Positions 47,539 to 56,004 of a stretch of DNA of 64,000 bases are shown piece after piece. The notes beneath the pieces were generated by a model. It was not told the origin of the DNA and ran no database searches. It saw only the letters and a list, made by a program, of their open reading frames with translations. Origin of the DNA: Burkholderia lata. GTDB taxonomy: Bacteria; Pseudomonadota; Gammaproteobacteria; Burkholderiales; Burkholderiaceae. Numbering within the stretch: the first letter of the stretch is position 1; every line of letters begins with the position of its first letter. The stretch is from contig NC_007509.1 of NCBI RefSeq assembly GCF_000012945.1, positions 744,001 to 808,000 of the forward strand. The letters run 5' to 3'. Position numbers and translations under genes: made by a program.

Positions 47539-48378
47539 TCAGAAACACTCGACGCTGCCCTTCACGCCCGTCAGCACGCCGACGCAGTCGCGCCGTACTT
47601 CCGGCGCCGCGTGCGAGGCGACGTGCACACGTACCGTCTTCACACGGACCGGTGCGGGCGGCGCTTCGGGTGCGGGCTCCTTGCCGAGCAGCGTCAGCTT
47701 GGTCGCGCCGTCGGTGTTCAGCGTCTTCTGGTCGACCTGGTTGCGCAGCACGAGCGACAGCGTGCCGACGCTGCGTGCGAGGTCGAGCCGTTCGGCCTGG
47801 TCGGGCGTGACTTCCAGCGTGACCGCGTTGACGACCTTCGGTGCCGTGTCGTCGCGGCTGACCTGCTGCGCGACGGCGAGCACGAGGATGTGCTCGAGCA
47901 CGATCTTCGAGATGCTCTGCCCGTCGGTCTTGCCCTGTTGTTCCTGCGTGTTGACGATCACGTCGACGTAGTTGCCCGGCAGCGCGAAGCCCGCGACGCC
48001 GACCACGTCGTTCACGCGCACCGTGATCGCGCGGCTGCCGTCGGCGATGACCGCGGACAGCCCGCCCTTCGTGCCGACCGGCGCGAGCTTCGACTCGATC
48101 ACCGGCTCGCCGCGTGACAGGCTGGTGCGCACGACGCGCCCTTCGAGCCCCTTCGTATCGGTGAACGCGCCGGTGGGCACGCTGCCCGACGGCCAGCTGA
48201 CCATGTGGATCTGGTTCGGCCCGAGCGGTTCGCCCAGGTTGAGGTCGGTGGTGGCCACCGCGACGGGCGTGACCGAGCTCGTGGATGTCTGCACCAGCCA
48301 GTGGGACGCGAACACGACCGCGGCAAGACCCGCGACCATCGCGACGACCAGCATCATGACCGCTCGACTGTTTTTCAT
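47539..48378 (-). CDS. cpaB: CpaB/RcpC, periplasmic Flp pilus assembly protein
   Basis: A 279-residue protein with an N-terminal membrane anchor (about 5-25), a SAF domain (about 40-105: VATTDLNLGEPLGPNQIHMVSWP) and an RcpC domain with ITVRVNDVVGVAGFALPGNYVDVIV. CpaB links the secretin with the inner-membrane machine and may contact peptidoglycan. I placed the start at 48378 (MKNSRAVMML), preceded by a GGAGCATTGCC stretch. It follows the AAA+ ATPase gene by 35 bp. Confidence 0.9.
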   Translation of the reverse strand: MKNSRAVMMLVVAMVAGLAAVVFASHWLVQTSTSSVTPVAVATTDLNLGEPLGPNQIHMVSWPSGSVPTGAFTDTKGLEGRVVRTSLSRGEPVIESKLAPVGTKGGLSAVIADGSRAITVRVNDVVGVAGFALPGNYVDVIVNTQEQQGKTDGQSISKIVLEHILVLAVAQQVSRDDTAPKVVNAVTLEVTPDQAERLDLARSVGTLSLVLRNQVDQKTLNTDGATKLTLLGKEPAPEAPPAPVRVKTVRVHVASHAAPEVRRDCVGVLTGVKGSVECF

Positions 48379-48413
48379 GGCAATGCTCCTCGACGAATCG
48401 TGAAAGAAACGGC

Positions 48414-49814
48414 TCAACCGGTAACGAACGTACGGCCACCGCGCTCGACGGGCGGCGGATGGCTGCCGTCACGTTCGGGTGCCGCGCCGAAATAACTCGC
48501 CCACGCGTCGTACAGTGCGTCGTGCGTCACCTCGGGCGGATCGCCGCGATAGCGCGCGCCGGCGGCCACGAGACGCAGCAGGTCCGCCGGGAAACAGGCG
48601 AGAAACGCCTTGCCGGTCGGCAGGTGCAGCCGATGCAGCAGGTAGTCGAATGCATCGCTCGCCGATACGAGTCCCAGCGATGCGCAGGCCGCGTTGTACA
48701 CGGCGCGGTAGTCGTCGATCGACATCGCACCGACGTGAAGCTTCGAACCGAGGCGGCGCAGGAACGCGTCGTCGCCAAGCTGTTCAGGCGCAAAGTTGCT
48801 CGAGAACACCGGCCACACGTCGAACGGCATCACGAAGCGGTTGCCGGATTCGAGCGTCAGGAGATCGACGCCGCGATCGAGCGGGCGCAGCCAGCGATTG
48901 AGCAGGTCGCGGGGCTCGACACGCTGGCGGCCGAGATCGTCGACGACGTACATGCCCATGTTCGCCTTCATGTGCGGCGGCGCCTGGTAGAAGCCGGCGG
49001 CTTCGTCGCGGCGCAGGTCGAGCTCGTCGAGCGTCAGTTCGCCGCCGGACATCACGACCGGCCGTTTGCACAGACGCCAGCGGCGATCGACCGACTGGCC
49101 GCCGGACTGCACTTCCGCGTCGACATGGACGAGCGGGTCGTAGATCTGGATCACTTCGCCGGCCGCGCAGATCGCGTGCGGCACCGGCACGCGGCCGTGC
49201 ATCAGCGAGCCCAGCCGCTCGGCGAGGAAGGTCTTGCCGCTGCCGGCCGGACCGTAGATCAGCAGCGGACGGCCCGCGTTCAGCGCGGCAGCCGCTGCAT
49301 CGAGCACCGACGTGTCGATCACGATGCCTTCGAACGCCGCCCACACTTCGTCCTGGCCGATGTGCAGCTTGCGCACCGAATGCGCGTTCAGGCACGCGAG
49401 ATAGGCGTCGAGTGTCACCGGCGCGGGCCCGCTGTAGCCGCTGCGTGACCGTTCCTCCTGCGCAAGCACGCGGCCCGCGTCGGTCAGGCGGAACGTCACG
49501 TCGAGATCGGTCGCGCCGCGATGGGTGAGCTCGACGAGATGCTCGCGCACCAGGAAGGCGAAGACGTCGTCGAGCACCGCGAGCGGCAGGCAGTGCCGTT
49601 CGACCAGGTCGCCGTACGACGGGCGCCCGAGCATCAGCGTCGACTTCAGCACGAGGCCGGCAACGAACGTCATGCTCAACCCGGTTTCCTCGAGCGTGCG
49701 CGGCGCCGCCGGCAACTGCGCGCCCAGCTTCGTATGCACTTCCCGCGACGGCAACGGATCGGGCAGCCGTGCCACCTGTGCGTCGCGTCTCGGTTCGGTG
49801 TGGTTCGTGTTCAT
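48414..49814 (-). CDS. AAA+ ATPase embedded in the tad locus
   Basis: A 466-residue protein. Residues 40-125 look like a winged-helix region (GRPSYGDLVERHCLPLAVLDDVFAFLVREHLVELTHRG). The ATPase core has Walker A GPAGSGKT at 188-195 and a Walker B-like MYVVDDLG near residue 287, then a sensor-like FSSNFAPE. It resembles no canonical Tad component; the locus already has its motor CpaF and its MinD-like CpaE. The position between the prepilin peptidase and cpaB, with short gaps on both sides, makes a pilus role likely. The start MNTNHTEPRRDA is preferred over a much longer reading that overlaps cpaA and the pilin genes. Confidence 0.82.
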   Translation of the reverse strand: MNTNHTEPRRDAQVARLPDPLPSREVHTKLGAQLPAAPRTLEETGLSMTFVAGLVLKSTLMLGRPSYGDLVERHCLPLAVLDDVFAFLVREHLVELTHRGATDLDVTFRLTDAGRVLAQEERSRSGYSGPAPVTLDAYLACLNAHSVRKLHIGQDEVWAAFEGIVIDTSVLDAAAAALNAGRPLLIYGPAGSGKTFLAERLGSLMHGRVPVPHAICAAGEVIQIYDPLVHVDAEVQSGGQSVDRRWRLCKRPVVMSGGELTLDELDLRRDEAAGFYQAPPHMKANMGMYVVDDLGRQRVEPRDLLNRWLRPLDRGVDLLTLESGNRFVMPFDVWPVFSSNFAPEQLGDDAFLRRLGSKLHVGAMSIDDYRAVYNAACASLGLVSASDAFDYLLHRLHLPTGKAFLACFPADLLRLVAAGARYRGDPPEVTHDALYDAWASYFGAAPERDGSHPPPVERGGRTFVTG

Positions 49815-49846
49815 GATCGTTCCGTCCTCGTTGCGGATGCGTCGCG

Positions 49847-50389
49847 CTATGCGCACGACACGAACAGCATGCCCAGCGTGCCGGCCGCGATCGCCACGCC
49901 GTACGGCAGCGTGCCGACCGATGCGATTTCGACGGGGCTGCCGGCGGCCTCGTCGCTCGCGCCTTGCGAGCGCCGCCGCGCGATCAATGCGCGCACGTTC
50001 GCCCACATCTGGCGCATCCGCCCGCGCAGCAGCGCGTAGGCGATGGCGCCGATCCCGCCGGCCAGGAAGGTGGCCAGCACGATGTAAAACGTCATTTCCG
50101 CGCCGACCCAGGCGCCGATCGCGAGCATCAGCTTCACGTCGCCGGCCGCCATGCCGCGCAACAGGTAGAACGGCAACAGCAGGGCGAAGCCGGTCGCGGC
50201 ACCGGCAAGCCATCCGAGTACGCCGGCCAGGACGCCGTGCAACATGCACTGGGAAACCAGCGCGCCGGCCAGGCCGAGCAGCACGAGGCGGTTCGGAATG
50301 CGGCGGGTCGCGATGTCCGTGCTGGCCGCGGCGACCGCGAGCAGCGTCACGCACAACGGGACCGGATAAGGCGGCGCAACAGGTAGCAT
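49847..50389 (-). CDS. cpaA: CpaA/TadV prepilin peptidase
   Basis: A 180-residue A24-family membrane aspartyl protease with about five hydrophobic segments. The two catalytic Asp are Asp25 in ASTDIATRRIPN and that in GMAAGDVKLML, a small variation on GxGD. It lacks the N-methylase domain of PilD, as TadV proteins do. It should cleave Flp and the TadE-like proteins after their Gly. A short cytoplasmic Arg/Ser-rich loop lies near residue 130. It follows the third pilin gene by 45 bp. Confidence 0.88.
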   Translation of the reverse strand: MLPVAPPYPVPLCVTLLAVAAASTDIATRRIPNRLVLLGLAGALVSQCMLHGVLAGVLGWLAGAATGFALLLPFYLLRGMAAGDVKLMLAIGAWVGAEMTFYIVLATFLAGGIGAIAYALLRGRMRQMWANVRALIARRRSQGASDEAAGSPVEIASVGTLPYGVAIAAGTLGMLFVSCA

Positions 50390-50434
50390 GGCGAACCTCG
50401 CAGTCGAATCGGTGGAGTCGGTGGAGTCGGTGGG

Positions 50435-50641
50435 TCAGGAAACCATTGCCAGCGCGGTGGCCACCGCGGCCGTCACGGCCGTTGCGATCACCTCGTACAC
50501 ATCGGCAAGCGAGCCTTTCAGCGTGACGACCGTGCCCAGCACCGCGACGGCGAACATCGCGCCGAGCAATGCATATTCGATCGACGTCACGCCCTGCTCG
50601 TCGCTGATCCAGCGACGTACGACACGCATCGTGGCTTGCAT
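50435..50641 (-). CDS. Flp-type pilin, divergent third copy
   Basis: A 68-residue prepilin: basic leader, cleavage motif G|VTSIEYALL (Glu at +5), and a hydrophobic stretch of about 20 residues. The C-terminus (YEVIATAVTAAVATALAMVS) differs from that of the two upstream pilins and lacks their DLDSAVAGI end, so it may be a minor or specialised pilin. The next Met after MQAT (MRVVRR) is also a possible start. It lies past the hairpin at 50677-50710, so its expression may be lower than the other two. Confidence 0.82.
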   Translation of the reverse strand: MQATMRVVRRWISDEQGVTSIEYALLGAMFAVAVLGTVVTLKGSLADVYEVIATAVTAAVATALAMVS

Positions 50642-50676
50642 GATGGTCTCCGGTTCCCGGTTGATCAGATGGCCGG

Positions 50677-50710
50677 GGACGGCTCGAGCGCTGCACCGGC
50701 CGAGCCGTCC
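50677..50710 (-). terminator. Intra-operon hairpin after the second Flp pilin gene
   Basis: GGACGGCTCG (50677-50686) and CGAGCCGTCC (50701-50710) form a perfect 10-bp stem with a 14-nt loop, 14 bp after the stop of the second pilin gene. Without a T-tract it is more likely a partial terminator or 3'-end stabiliser, giving more pilin mRNA than machinery mRNA. Confidence 0.5.
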
Positions 50711-50723
50711 GCGGCACGATCCA

Positions 50724-50915
50724 TCAGATGCCTGCTACCGCCGAATCCAGGTCGGCCGCGATCGTGCTGAACACGGTCTTGAGGTCCTTCCCGATGGTCG
50801 ACAGCGCGAGGATGATGCCGACTGCGATCAGTGCGGCGATCAGGCCGTATTCGATGGCGGTGACACCATCTTCGTCACGAACGAAACGGCTGGCTTGTTG
50901 AATGAACTTGGACAT
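50724..50915 (-). CDS. flp: Flp major pilin, second copy
   Basis: A 63-residue Flp prepilin. Leader MSKFIQQASRFVRDEDG, cleavage after Gly, mature start VTAIEYGL with Glu at +5 and Tyr at +6 (the Flp motif), then about 20 hydrophobic residues and the end KTVFSTIAADLDSAVAGI. Its mature part is nearly the same as that of the first copy, so the two likely arose by recent duplication. A strong AAGGAGATCATC ribosome-binding site precedes the ATG. Confidence 0.92.
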   Translation of the reverse strand: MSKFIQQASRFVRDEDGVTAIEYGLIAALIAVGIILALSTIGKDLKTVFSTIAADLDSAVAGI

Positions 50916-51055
50916 GATGATCTCCTTGCGTGTTGAATTTCATGGTCCTCGCGTGCCGGCTGGTCGGATGACCGTGCATCGATACGTCGAGGAATGCTGT
51001 TAATGCCGTGTGGTGCCGACGAACGATTCGGTCGAGCCGCTCGTCGTACCGTCCA

Positions 51056-51253
51056 TCAGATTCCTGCTACCGCCGAGTCCAGATCTGCGGCGATCGTGCT
51101 GAACACGGTCTTCAGATCCGTACCGATCGTCGTCAACGCGACGACGATGCCGATCGCGATCAGCGCAGCGATCAGGCCGTATTCAATGGCCGTCACGCCG
51201 TCCTGATCCTGGACGAACCATGCGATCCTTTCGATGATTCTTGACATGGACAT
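51056..51253 (-). CDS. flp: Flp major pilin, first copy
   Basis: A 65-residue Flp prepilin with leader MSMSRIIERIAWFVQDQDG, the Flp motif G|VTAIEYGL, a hydrophobic segment, and the end DLKTVFSTIAADLDSAVAGI shared with the second copy. It is first in the leftward tad locus and preceded by AAAGGAGAATGTCC, a strong ribosome-binding site. Flp pili mediate adhesion, aggregation and biofilm formation. The promoter should lie in the 1-kb gene-free region to the right. Confidence 0.92.
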   Translation of the reverse strand: MSMSRIIERIAWFVQDQDGVTAIEYGLIAALIAIGIVVALTTIGTDLKTVFSTIAADLDSAVAGI

Positions 51254-52309
51254 TCTCCTTTCGGACTGCTACAAGATTCCCTTCGTCGGTCAGGACGTCG
51301 GGGGTGGGCACCACCGGCACTACTCGAAAAATCGGAACGCGACGCTCAGCTGCGGGAGCGGGGATACACACCCCTGTCCGCACGAACGGGTATCAGTGAC
51401 GCAGAGAGCGAAAGAGGCGTGTACGGTGCGACCGGCCGGATGAACCGGACGATCCGATCGACCGGAACGGCACGACGGCCGTTCGACGCATGGAATCCTG
51501 TTGAACGGGAAATAAACTCCCGGCAAATCTGCAATGTGTCTTTAACGCGGTTTGCGAGCCGCAATGTGCTTTGGTCTTTCATTTTTATTCCCCAATGCTG
51601 CCATGCCGATTTCTTATTGCCCTGACGATACCGGGTCTCGTTGGTCATTCGACGAAGTCTTGCTCGGTTAATCGACCTGGAGCGGCGTGTTCCCCGACGC
51701 GCTCCGGCCTTCCTTTCCGCAGGTGATTCCGAAGCTGGTTCCGTCTGTCTTTTGCTGGAACCGCCCGGTCGTCACCTCGTCGACTGCCGTGCCAACGCTT
51801 ACGCAAAGAGCAGGCCACCCCGGACGAAATCGAGGCGCATCAAGGGTTTCGGCGATGCATCCGGTTCCCGTTCGGCGGCACGGCACCGAAAATGTTTCAA
51901 AGTTGATATATGTTTTCGCGCAAGCGTTGTAAGCCGGAACGCCCGCAGCCGCGCTGCGACAAGGAGCAAAAATTTCTGCTCGGGATTTTCCCCAACGCGC
52001 GAAGCCGGTCGCGTTTTACCGGATCGGCGGGATGCCCAGCCGGTCGAAATGACGGAATGTTTCAATGCAGAAACATAAAATCCGTCCGCGTGGATTTCTC
52101 ATACCAGAAAATCCCGTTTTCACGCCCCTCACCAGTCAAACTAAATCCCGGCTTTCAGCGGTTGATTTGCAACCCGCGATTTTTTCTTCAACAATGAACT
52201 CACCGGACAACGCCATTTCAGAGCGATTCGCTCCGCAGGCACGACGCACGACATACAACATGAAACGGCTGCGACTGACCCAAGCAGCCTCTACTACAGA
52301 CGGGGAATC
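51254..52309. other. Gene-free divergent promoter region between tad and glycan operons
   Basis: About 1.05 kb without a convincing gene, between the leftward flp gene and the rightward GT87 gene. Composition is closer to AT in 51530-51600 and 51890-52200 than in the genes around it. Both operon promoters should be here. A weak lux-box-like element at 51372-51391 is listed separately. Small ORFs on both strands show no homology that I recognise. Confidence 0.5.
51372..51391. promoter_or_regulatory. Weak lux-box-like element upstream of flp
   Basis: CCCTGTCCGCACGAACGGGT has CTGT, an 8-bp spacer and ACGG where a lux-type box has ACAG, with symmetric outer bases (CCCTGT and ACGGGT). It lies about 120 bp upstream of the first pilin gene. 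One mismatch in each conserved arm makes this a weak candidate for a CepR-type regulator. Confidence 0.2.
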
Positions 52310-53548
52310 ATGTACACAGCCAACCGTGAAATGCGCGGGCGTGCAATTCGCCGCGTTCAATGGCTGACAGCCGACCGGATCATTCCGTACAGCTGCATCA
52401 TGCTGATGCTCTTCGTCGCGTTGCTGGTTACCTGGGGCATCGTGACGAACGGCTTCACGTCGAACGCCATCGCCCTCCCCGCCGTCGATTTCTCGGTCTT
52501 CTGGACCGCATCGCACCTGGTGTTGCAAGGCCATGCCGCATCGGTCTACGACTCCTCTTCATTCCTGCAGGCCGAGTTCGCGCACTTCGGTGCGTATCTG
52601 CAGCACCGGCCGCTTCCCTGGCTCTATCCGCCGACGATGTTGCTGTTCATCGCTCCGGTTGCCCTTGTGCCTTTCCTGCCCGCATATTTCCTCTTTTTCG
52701 CGGGCAGTCTTTTATGCTACGCGTTAGCAGTCTCTCGGTTGTCGGGATTGCGCGCGCATCTTCCCGTGCCGCGCGCCGCGGCGCTCGTCGTGGTCGCGTA
52801 TTCCGCCGTCTGCATGGCCGCGCTGTTCGGCCAGAACAGCATCCTGACCGCCGGCGTCGCCGCGCTCGCGCTGCATCTGCTCGGCAAGCGCCCGGTCGTC
52901 GCCGGCGTGCTGATCGGGCTGCTCGCGATCAAGCCACAGCTGGCCGTGGTGTTCCCGGTCGTGCTGATCGCGGCACGTGCGTGGCGCACGTTCGCGGCGG
53001 CCGCGATCACCGCGGCGCTGTTCGCGGCCGCCGGCATCGCGCTGGCCGGCCCCGGTTCGCTGCACGGGTTGAGTCAGGCACTGTCGACGGTACGCAGCCA
53101 GCATTTCATGCTCCCGTCGTACTGGCTCGCGTCGCCGACGCCGTTCGCCGCCTTGCGGCTCGCGGGCATGCCGGTGGCCACCGCGCTGGCCGCGCAAGCG
53201 GCGATCGCGCTGCTCGCACTCGCGGCGGCCGTCGACGTGTGGCGCCGCACGCGCGACATGCGCCTGCGCGGCGCGGTGCTGGCCGTCGCCACGCTGCTGA
53301 CGACACCGTACCTGTGGAACTACGAACTGACGTGGCTCGGCATCGCGATCTTCTGCCTGATCGCGCACGGCCTCGACGAAGGCTGGCTGCCTGGCGACCA
53401 GGGCATCATCGTGCTTGCGTGGCTGCTGCCGATCTTCGAGATGTTCAACCGGCTGATGAAGCTGCCGCAGATCGGGCCGCTCATTCTGCTCGCGGTGCTG
53501 TTCGTCGTCGTGCGCCGCGCGGCGCTCGAGCTCCGGAGCGCACGATGA
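52310..53548 (+). CDS. GT87-family (DUF2029) polytopic glycosyltransferase, first copy
   Basis: A 412-residue protein with about ten membrane segments. The GT-C signature appears as AVDFSVFWTASHLVLQGHAASVYD (Asp in the first periplasmic loop) with PLPWLYPPTMLLFIAPVALVP and FGQNSILTAGVAAL. GT87 enzymes use polyprenyl-phosphate sugars to mannosylate or glycosylate surface glycans. It is first of four rightward genes; its stop overlaps the next start by ATGA. The two GT87 proteins share these blocks but are clearly distinct. Confidence 0.85.
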   Translation: MYTANREMRGRAIRRVQWLTADRIIPYSCIMLMLFVALLVTWGIVTNGFTSNAIALPAVDFSVFWTASHLVLQGHAASVYDSSSFLQAEFAHFGAYLQHRPLPWLYPPTMLLFIAPVALVPFLPAYFLFFAGSLLCYALAVSRLSGLRAHLPVPRAAALVVVAYSAVCMAALFGQNSILTAGVAALALHLLGKRPVVAGVLIGLLAIKPQLAVVFPVVLIAARAWRTFAAAAITAALFAAAGIALAGPGSLHGLSQALSTVRSQHFMLPSYWLASPTPFAALRLAGMPVATALAAQAAIALLALAAAVDVWRRTRDMRLRGAVLAVATLLTTPYLWNYELTWLGIAIFCLIAHGLDEGWLPGDQGIIVLAWLLPIFEMFNRLMKLPQIGPLILLAVLFVVVRRAALELRSAR

Positions 53549-54924
53549 GATCGTCACCTTTTGCGCGCCCCGCGCCCCCGGACGCCAACGTGCATCCGGA
53601 ACTCCCGATCGCGGGCCCGCGCCGTTACCCGCACTGGCTCAATCGCGAACGCGTGCGCCTCTATGCGAGTGCCGCTCTGGCGACCGAGCTGCTGTTCATC
53701 TGCATCTACGTGATCCGTGTGTTCCTGTCGCACAACGGCGCGCTTGAACCGCTGTCGCAGGATTTCTCGCCGATCTGGAGCGCCGCGTGGCTCGCCGCGC
53801 ACGGGCATGCGGCCGACGCATGGCATTTTCCCGCGCTGTTCGCAGTCCAGAAGCTCGCGATCCCGACGATGACGCTTGCGGACGGCACCCTGCCGTGGCT
53901 CTATCCGCCGTCCATGCTGCTGCTCGTGCTGCCGCTCGGCTGGCTGCAGTACACGCTGGCGCTCGTGCTGTGGCTCGGGCTCACGTATGTGCTGTTCGCG
54001 GCGACGATCCGCGCGATCGTGCAGCGCGATGCCGCGTGGCTGTGCGCGCTCGCGTTCCCCGGCGCGTTCGTCACGGTGATCGTCGGACAGACCAGCCTCT
54101 TCACCGCGTTGCTCGCCGGTGCCGGCCTGCTCGCACTGAACCGCCGCCCCGTGTACGCAGGAATCTGCTTCGGGTTGCTGACGATGAAGCCGCAGCTCGC
54201 GGTGCTGTTCCCACTCGCGCTGCTGTGCGCGGGCCAATGGCGCGCACTGGCCGCATGGGCCGCAACGATCGCGTGCAGCATCGCGCTCGCGACACTCGCG
54301 TTCGGGTTCGGCCCGTGGCTCACGTTCGTGCATGTGATCGACAACGTCTACGCAATCGTCGGTACCGGCCACGCCAAGCTCGCGCGCATGCCGTCCGTGT
54401 TCGCGCTCGCGATGATGGCCGGCTGGCCCGCGATCGTCGCCACCGGCCTGCAGCTGCTATCTGCCGCGGTCGCGGCGATCGCCGTCGTCTATGCATGGCG
54501 CGGCGCATGCTCGTACGCGCTGCGCGCCGCGACCCTCGCCTGCGCCTGCCTGCTCGTCAGCCCCTATCTGTACGACTACGACCTGACCTGGTACGGCATC
54601 GTGATCGCGTGGTACGCGCGCTATGCGTGGACGCACGGCTGGCGGCGCTTCGATCGCGAATGGCTGATGCTGCTGTGGCTGATGCCGCTCGCGGGCCTCG
54701 CGGTCGTGCCGCATCTGTCGTTCCAGTTCATGCCGCTCGTCACGCTGGCGTCGCTCGGGCTGCTCGTCGGCCGGATCGCACAGGAAAGACACGACGTGCC
54801 GTCGATGCCCGACGCACGCGACAACTCGACCGACACCGGCTTCGTGCATCCGGTCCGGTCGCACCACCGCCCGGCGCACGGATTGCGCCGCACCGGCCGA
54901 CCGACCATCGGCGCGCATCGGTGA
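53545..54924 (+). CDS. GT87-family (DUF2029) polytopic glycosyltransferase, second copy
   Basis: A 459-residue polytopic protein with the same GT-C blocks: SQDFSPIWSAAWLAAHGHAADAW, LPWLYPPSMLLLVLPLGWLQ, and GQTSLFTALLAGAGLLALNRRP. It has a longer N-terminal cytoplasmic tail (about 45 residues, Pro-rich) and a 45-residue polar C-terminus. It overlaps the first GT87 gene by ATGA, so the two may work together or form a heteromer. The likely donor is a polyprenyl-phosphate sugar made by the GT2 enzyme encoded next. Confidence 0.85.
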   Translation: MRSSPFARPAPPDANVHPELPIAGPRRYPHWLNRERVRLYASAALATELLFICIYVIRVFLSHNGALEPLSQDFSPIWSAAWLAAHGHAADAWHFPALFAVQKLAIPTMTLADGTLPWLYPPSMLLLVLPLGWLQYTLALVLWLGLTYVLFAATIRAIVQRDAAWLCALAFPGAFVTVIVGQTSLFTALLAGAGLLALNRRPVYAGICFGLLTMKPQLAVLFPLALLCAGQWRALAAWAATIACSIALATLAFGFGPWLTFVHVIDNVYAIVGTGHAKLARMPSVFALAMMAGWPAIVATGLQLLSAAVAAIAVVYAWRGACSYALRAATLACACLLVSPYLYDYDLTWYGIVIAWYARYAWTHGWRRFDREWLMLLWLMPLAGLAVVPHLSFQFMPLVTLASLGLLVGRIAQERHDVPSMPDARDNSTDTGFVHPVRSHHRPAHGLRRTGRPTIGAHR

Positions 54925-54948
54925 AACGACATCACAAGGGGAATCATC

Positions 54949-55995
54949 ATGCGGGAACCACCCTACACACCGCTCATCTCGCTGGTCGTGCCGTTCTATA
55001 ACGAAGGCGAGGCTGTCGAGCACTTCTTCGACGTCGTGATTCCGCTGATGACGTCCATCGACGCGATCCGATTCGAGATCGTCTGCGTGAACGACGGCAG
55101 CCGCGACGACACGCTCGAGCGGCTGATCCGGATCAGCACCGGCGAACGGCGCGTGCGCGTGATCGATCTCACCCGCAACTTCGGCAAGGAAGCCGCGCTC
55201 ACGGCCGGCCTCGACGAAGCCCTCGGCGACGCGGTGATCCCGCTCGACGCCGACCTGCAGGATCCGCCGAGCCTGATTCCCGTGATGATCGAGCACTGGC
55301 GCGACGGCGCGGAAGTCGTCGCCGCGAAGCGCAGCAACCGTGCGTGCGATTCGTTCGCGAAGCGCACGGCGGCCGCGATCTACTATCGCGTGCACAACCT
55401 GCTGTCGGACGTGAAACTGCCGGAGAACGTCGGCGATTTCCGGCTGATGGACCGCAAGGTCGTGAACGCGCTGCGCAACCTGCCCGAACGGCATCGCTTC
55501 ATGAAGGGGCTGTTCGCGTGGGTCGGCTACCGGACCGTGATCGTCGAATACCAGCGCGATGCGCGCAGTGCCGGGCACTCGAAGTTCTCCGGCTGGAAGC
55601 TGTGGAATTTCGCGCTGGAGGGCATCACCAGCTTCAGCACCGTGCCGCTGCGCAGCTGGACCTACATCGGCGTCGGCATCGCCGCGCTCGCGTTCCTGTA
55701 CGGCGCGTTCATCATCTTCCGCACACTGCTGTTCGGCAATCCGGTGCTCGGCTACGCGTCGCTGATCTCGGTCACGCTGTTCATCGGCGGGATCGAGCTC
55801 ATCGGGATCGGGGTCGTCGGCGAATACATCGGGCGGATCTACGACGAGTCGAAGCAACGGCCCGTCTACCTGATCCGCCGCCGCTACCAGGCGCACAGCA
55901 AGGTGATCGAACTGCCGGTCGCGCGCGATGCGCGCCGCCAGATCGCCCGCCGGCGCGTGCAGGCGACCCGTGCGCGGGTCGGCGGCGCCCGCTGA
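54949..55995 (+). CDS. GtrB-like polyprenyl-phosphate glycosyltransferase (GT2)
   Basis: A 348-residue GT2 enzyme. Its catalytic domain (about 1-230) has LVVPFYNEGEAVEHF, the DxD-like region IPLDADLQDPP and a FRLMDRKVVNAL block, typical of DPM1/GtrB-type transferases that put glucose or a similar sugar on undecaprenyl phosphate. Two C-terminal membrane segments (about 238-300) follow, as in GtrB. It probably supplies the lipid-linked donor to the GT87 enzymes. It begins 24 bp after the second GT87 gene. Confidence 0.9.
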   Translation: MREPPYTPLISLVVPFYNEGEAVEHFFDVVIPLMTSIDAIRFEIVCVNDGSRDDTLERLIRISTGERRVRVIDLTRNFGKEAALTAGLDEALGDAVIPLDADLQDPPSLIPVMIEHWRDGAEVVAAKRSNRACDSFAKRTAAAIYYRVHNLLSDVKLPENVGDFRLMDRKVVNALRNLPERHRFMKGLFAWVGYRTVIVEYQRDARSAGHSKFSGWKLWNFALEGITSFSTVPLRSWTYIGVGIAALAFLYGAFIIFRTLLFGNPVLGYASLISVTLFIGGIELIGIGVVGEYIGRIYDESKQRPVYLIRRRYQAHSKVIELPVARDARRQIARRRVQATRARVGGAR

Positions 55996-56004
55996 CCCGC
56001 GACG

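Noticed and set aside
48414..49814. The tad-locus AAA+ protein as a second CpaF-type motor or a MinD-like CpaE
   Set aside because: It lacks the Asp and His boxes of secretion ATPases and the KGG signature of MinD; those roles are filled by other genes in the locus.
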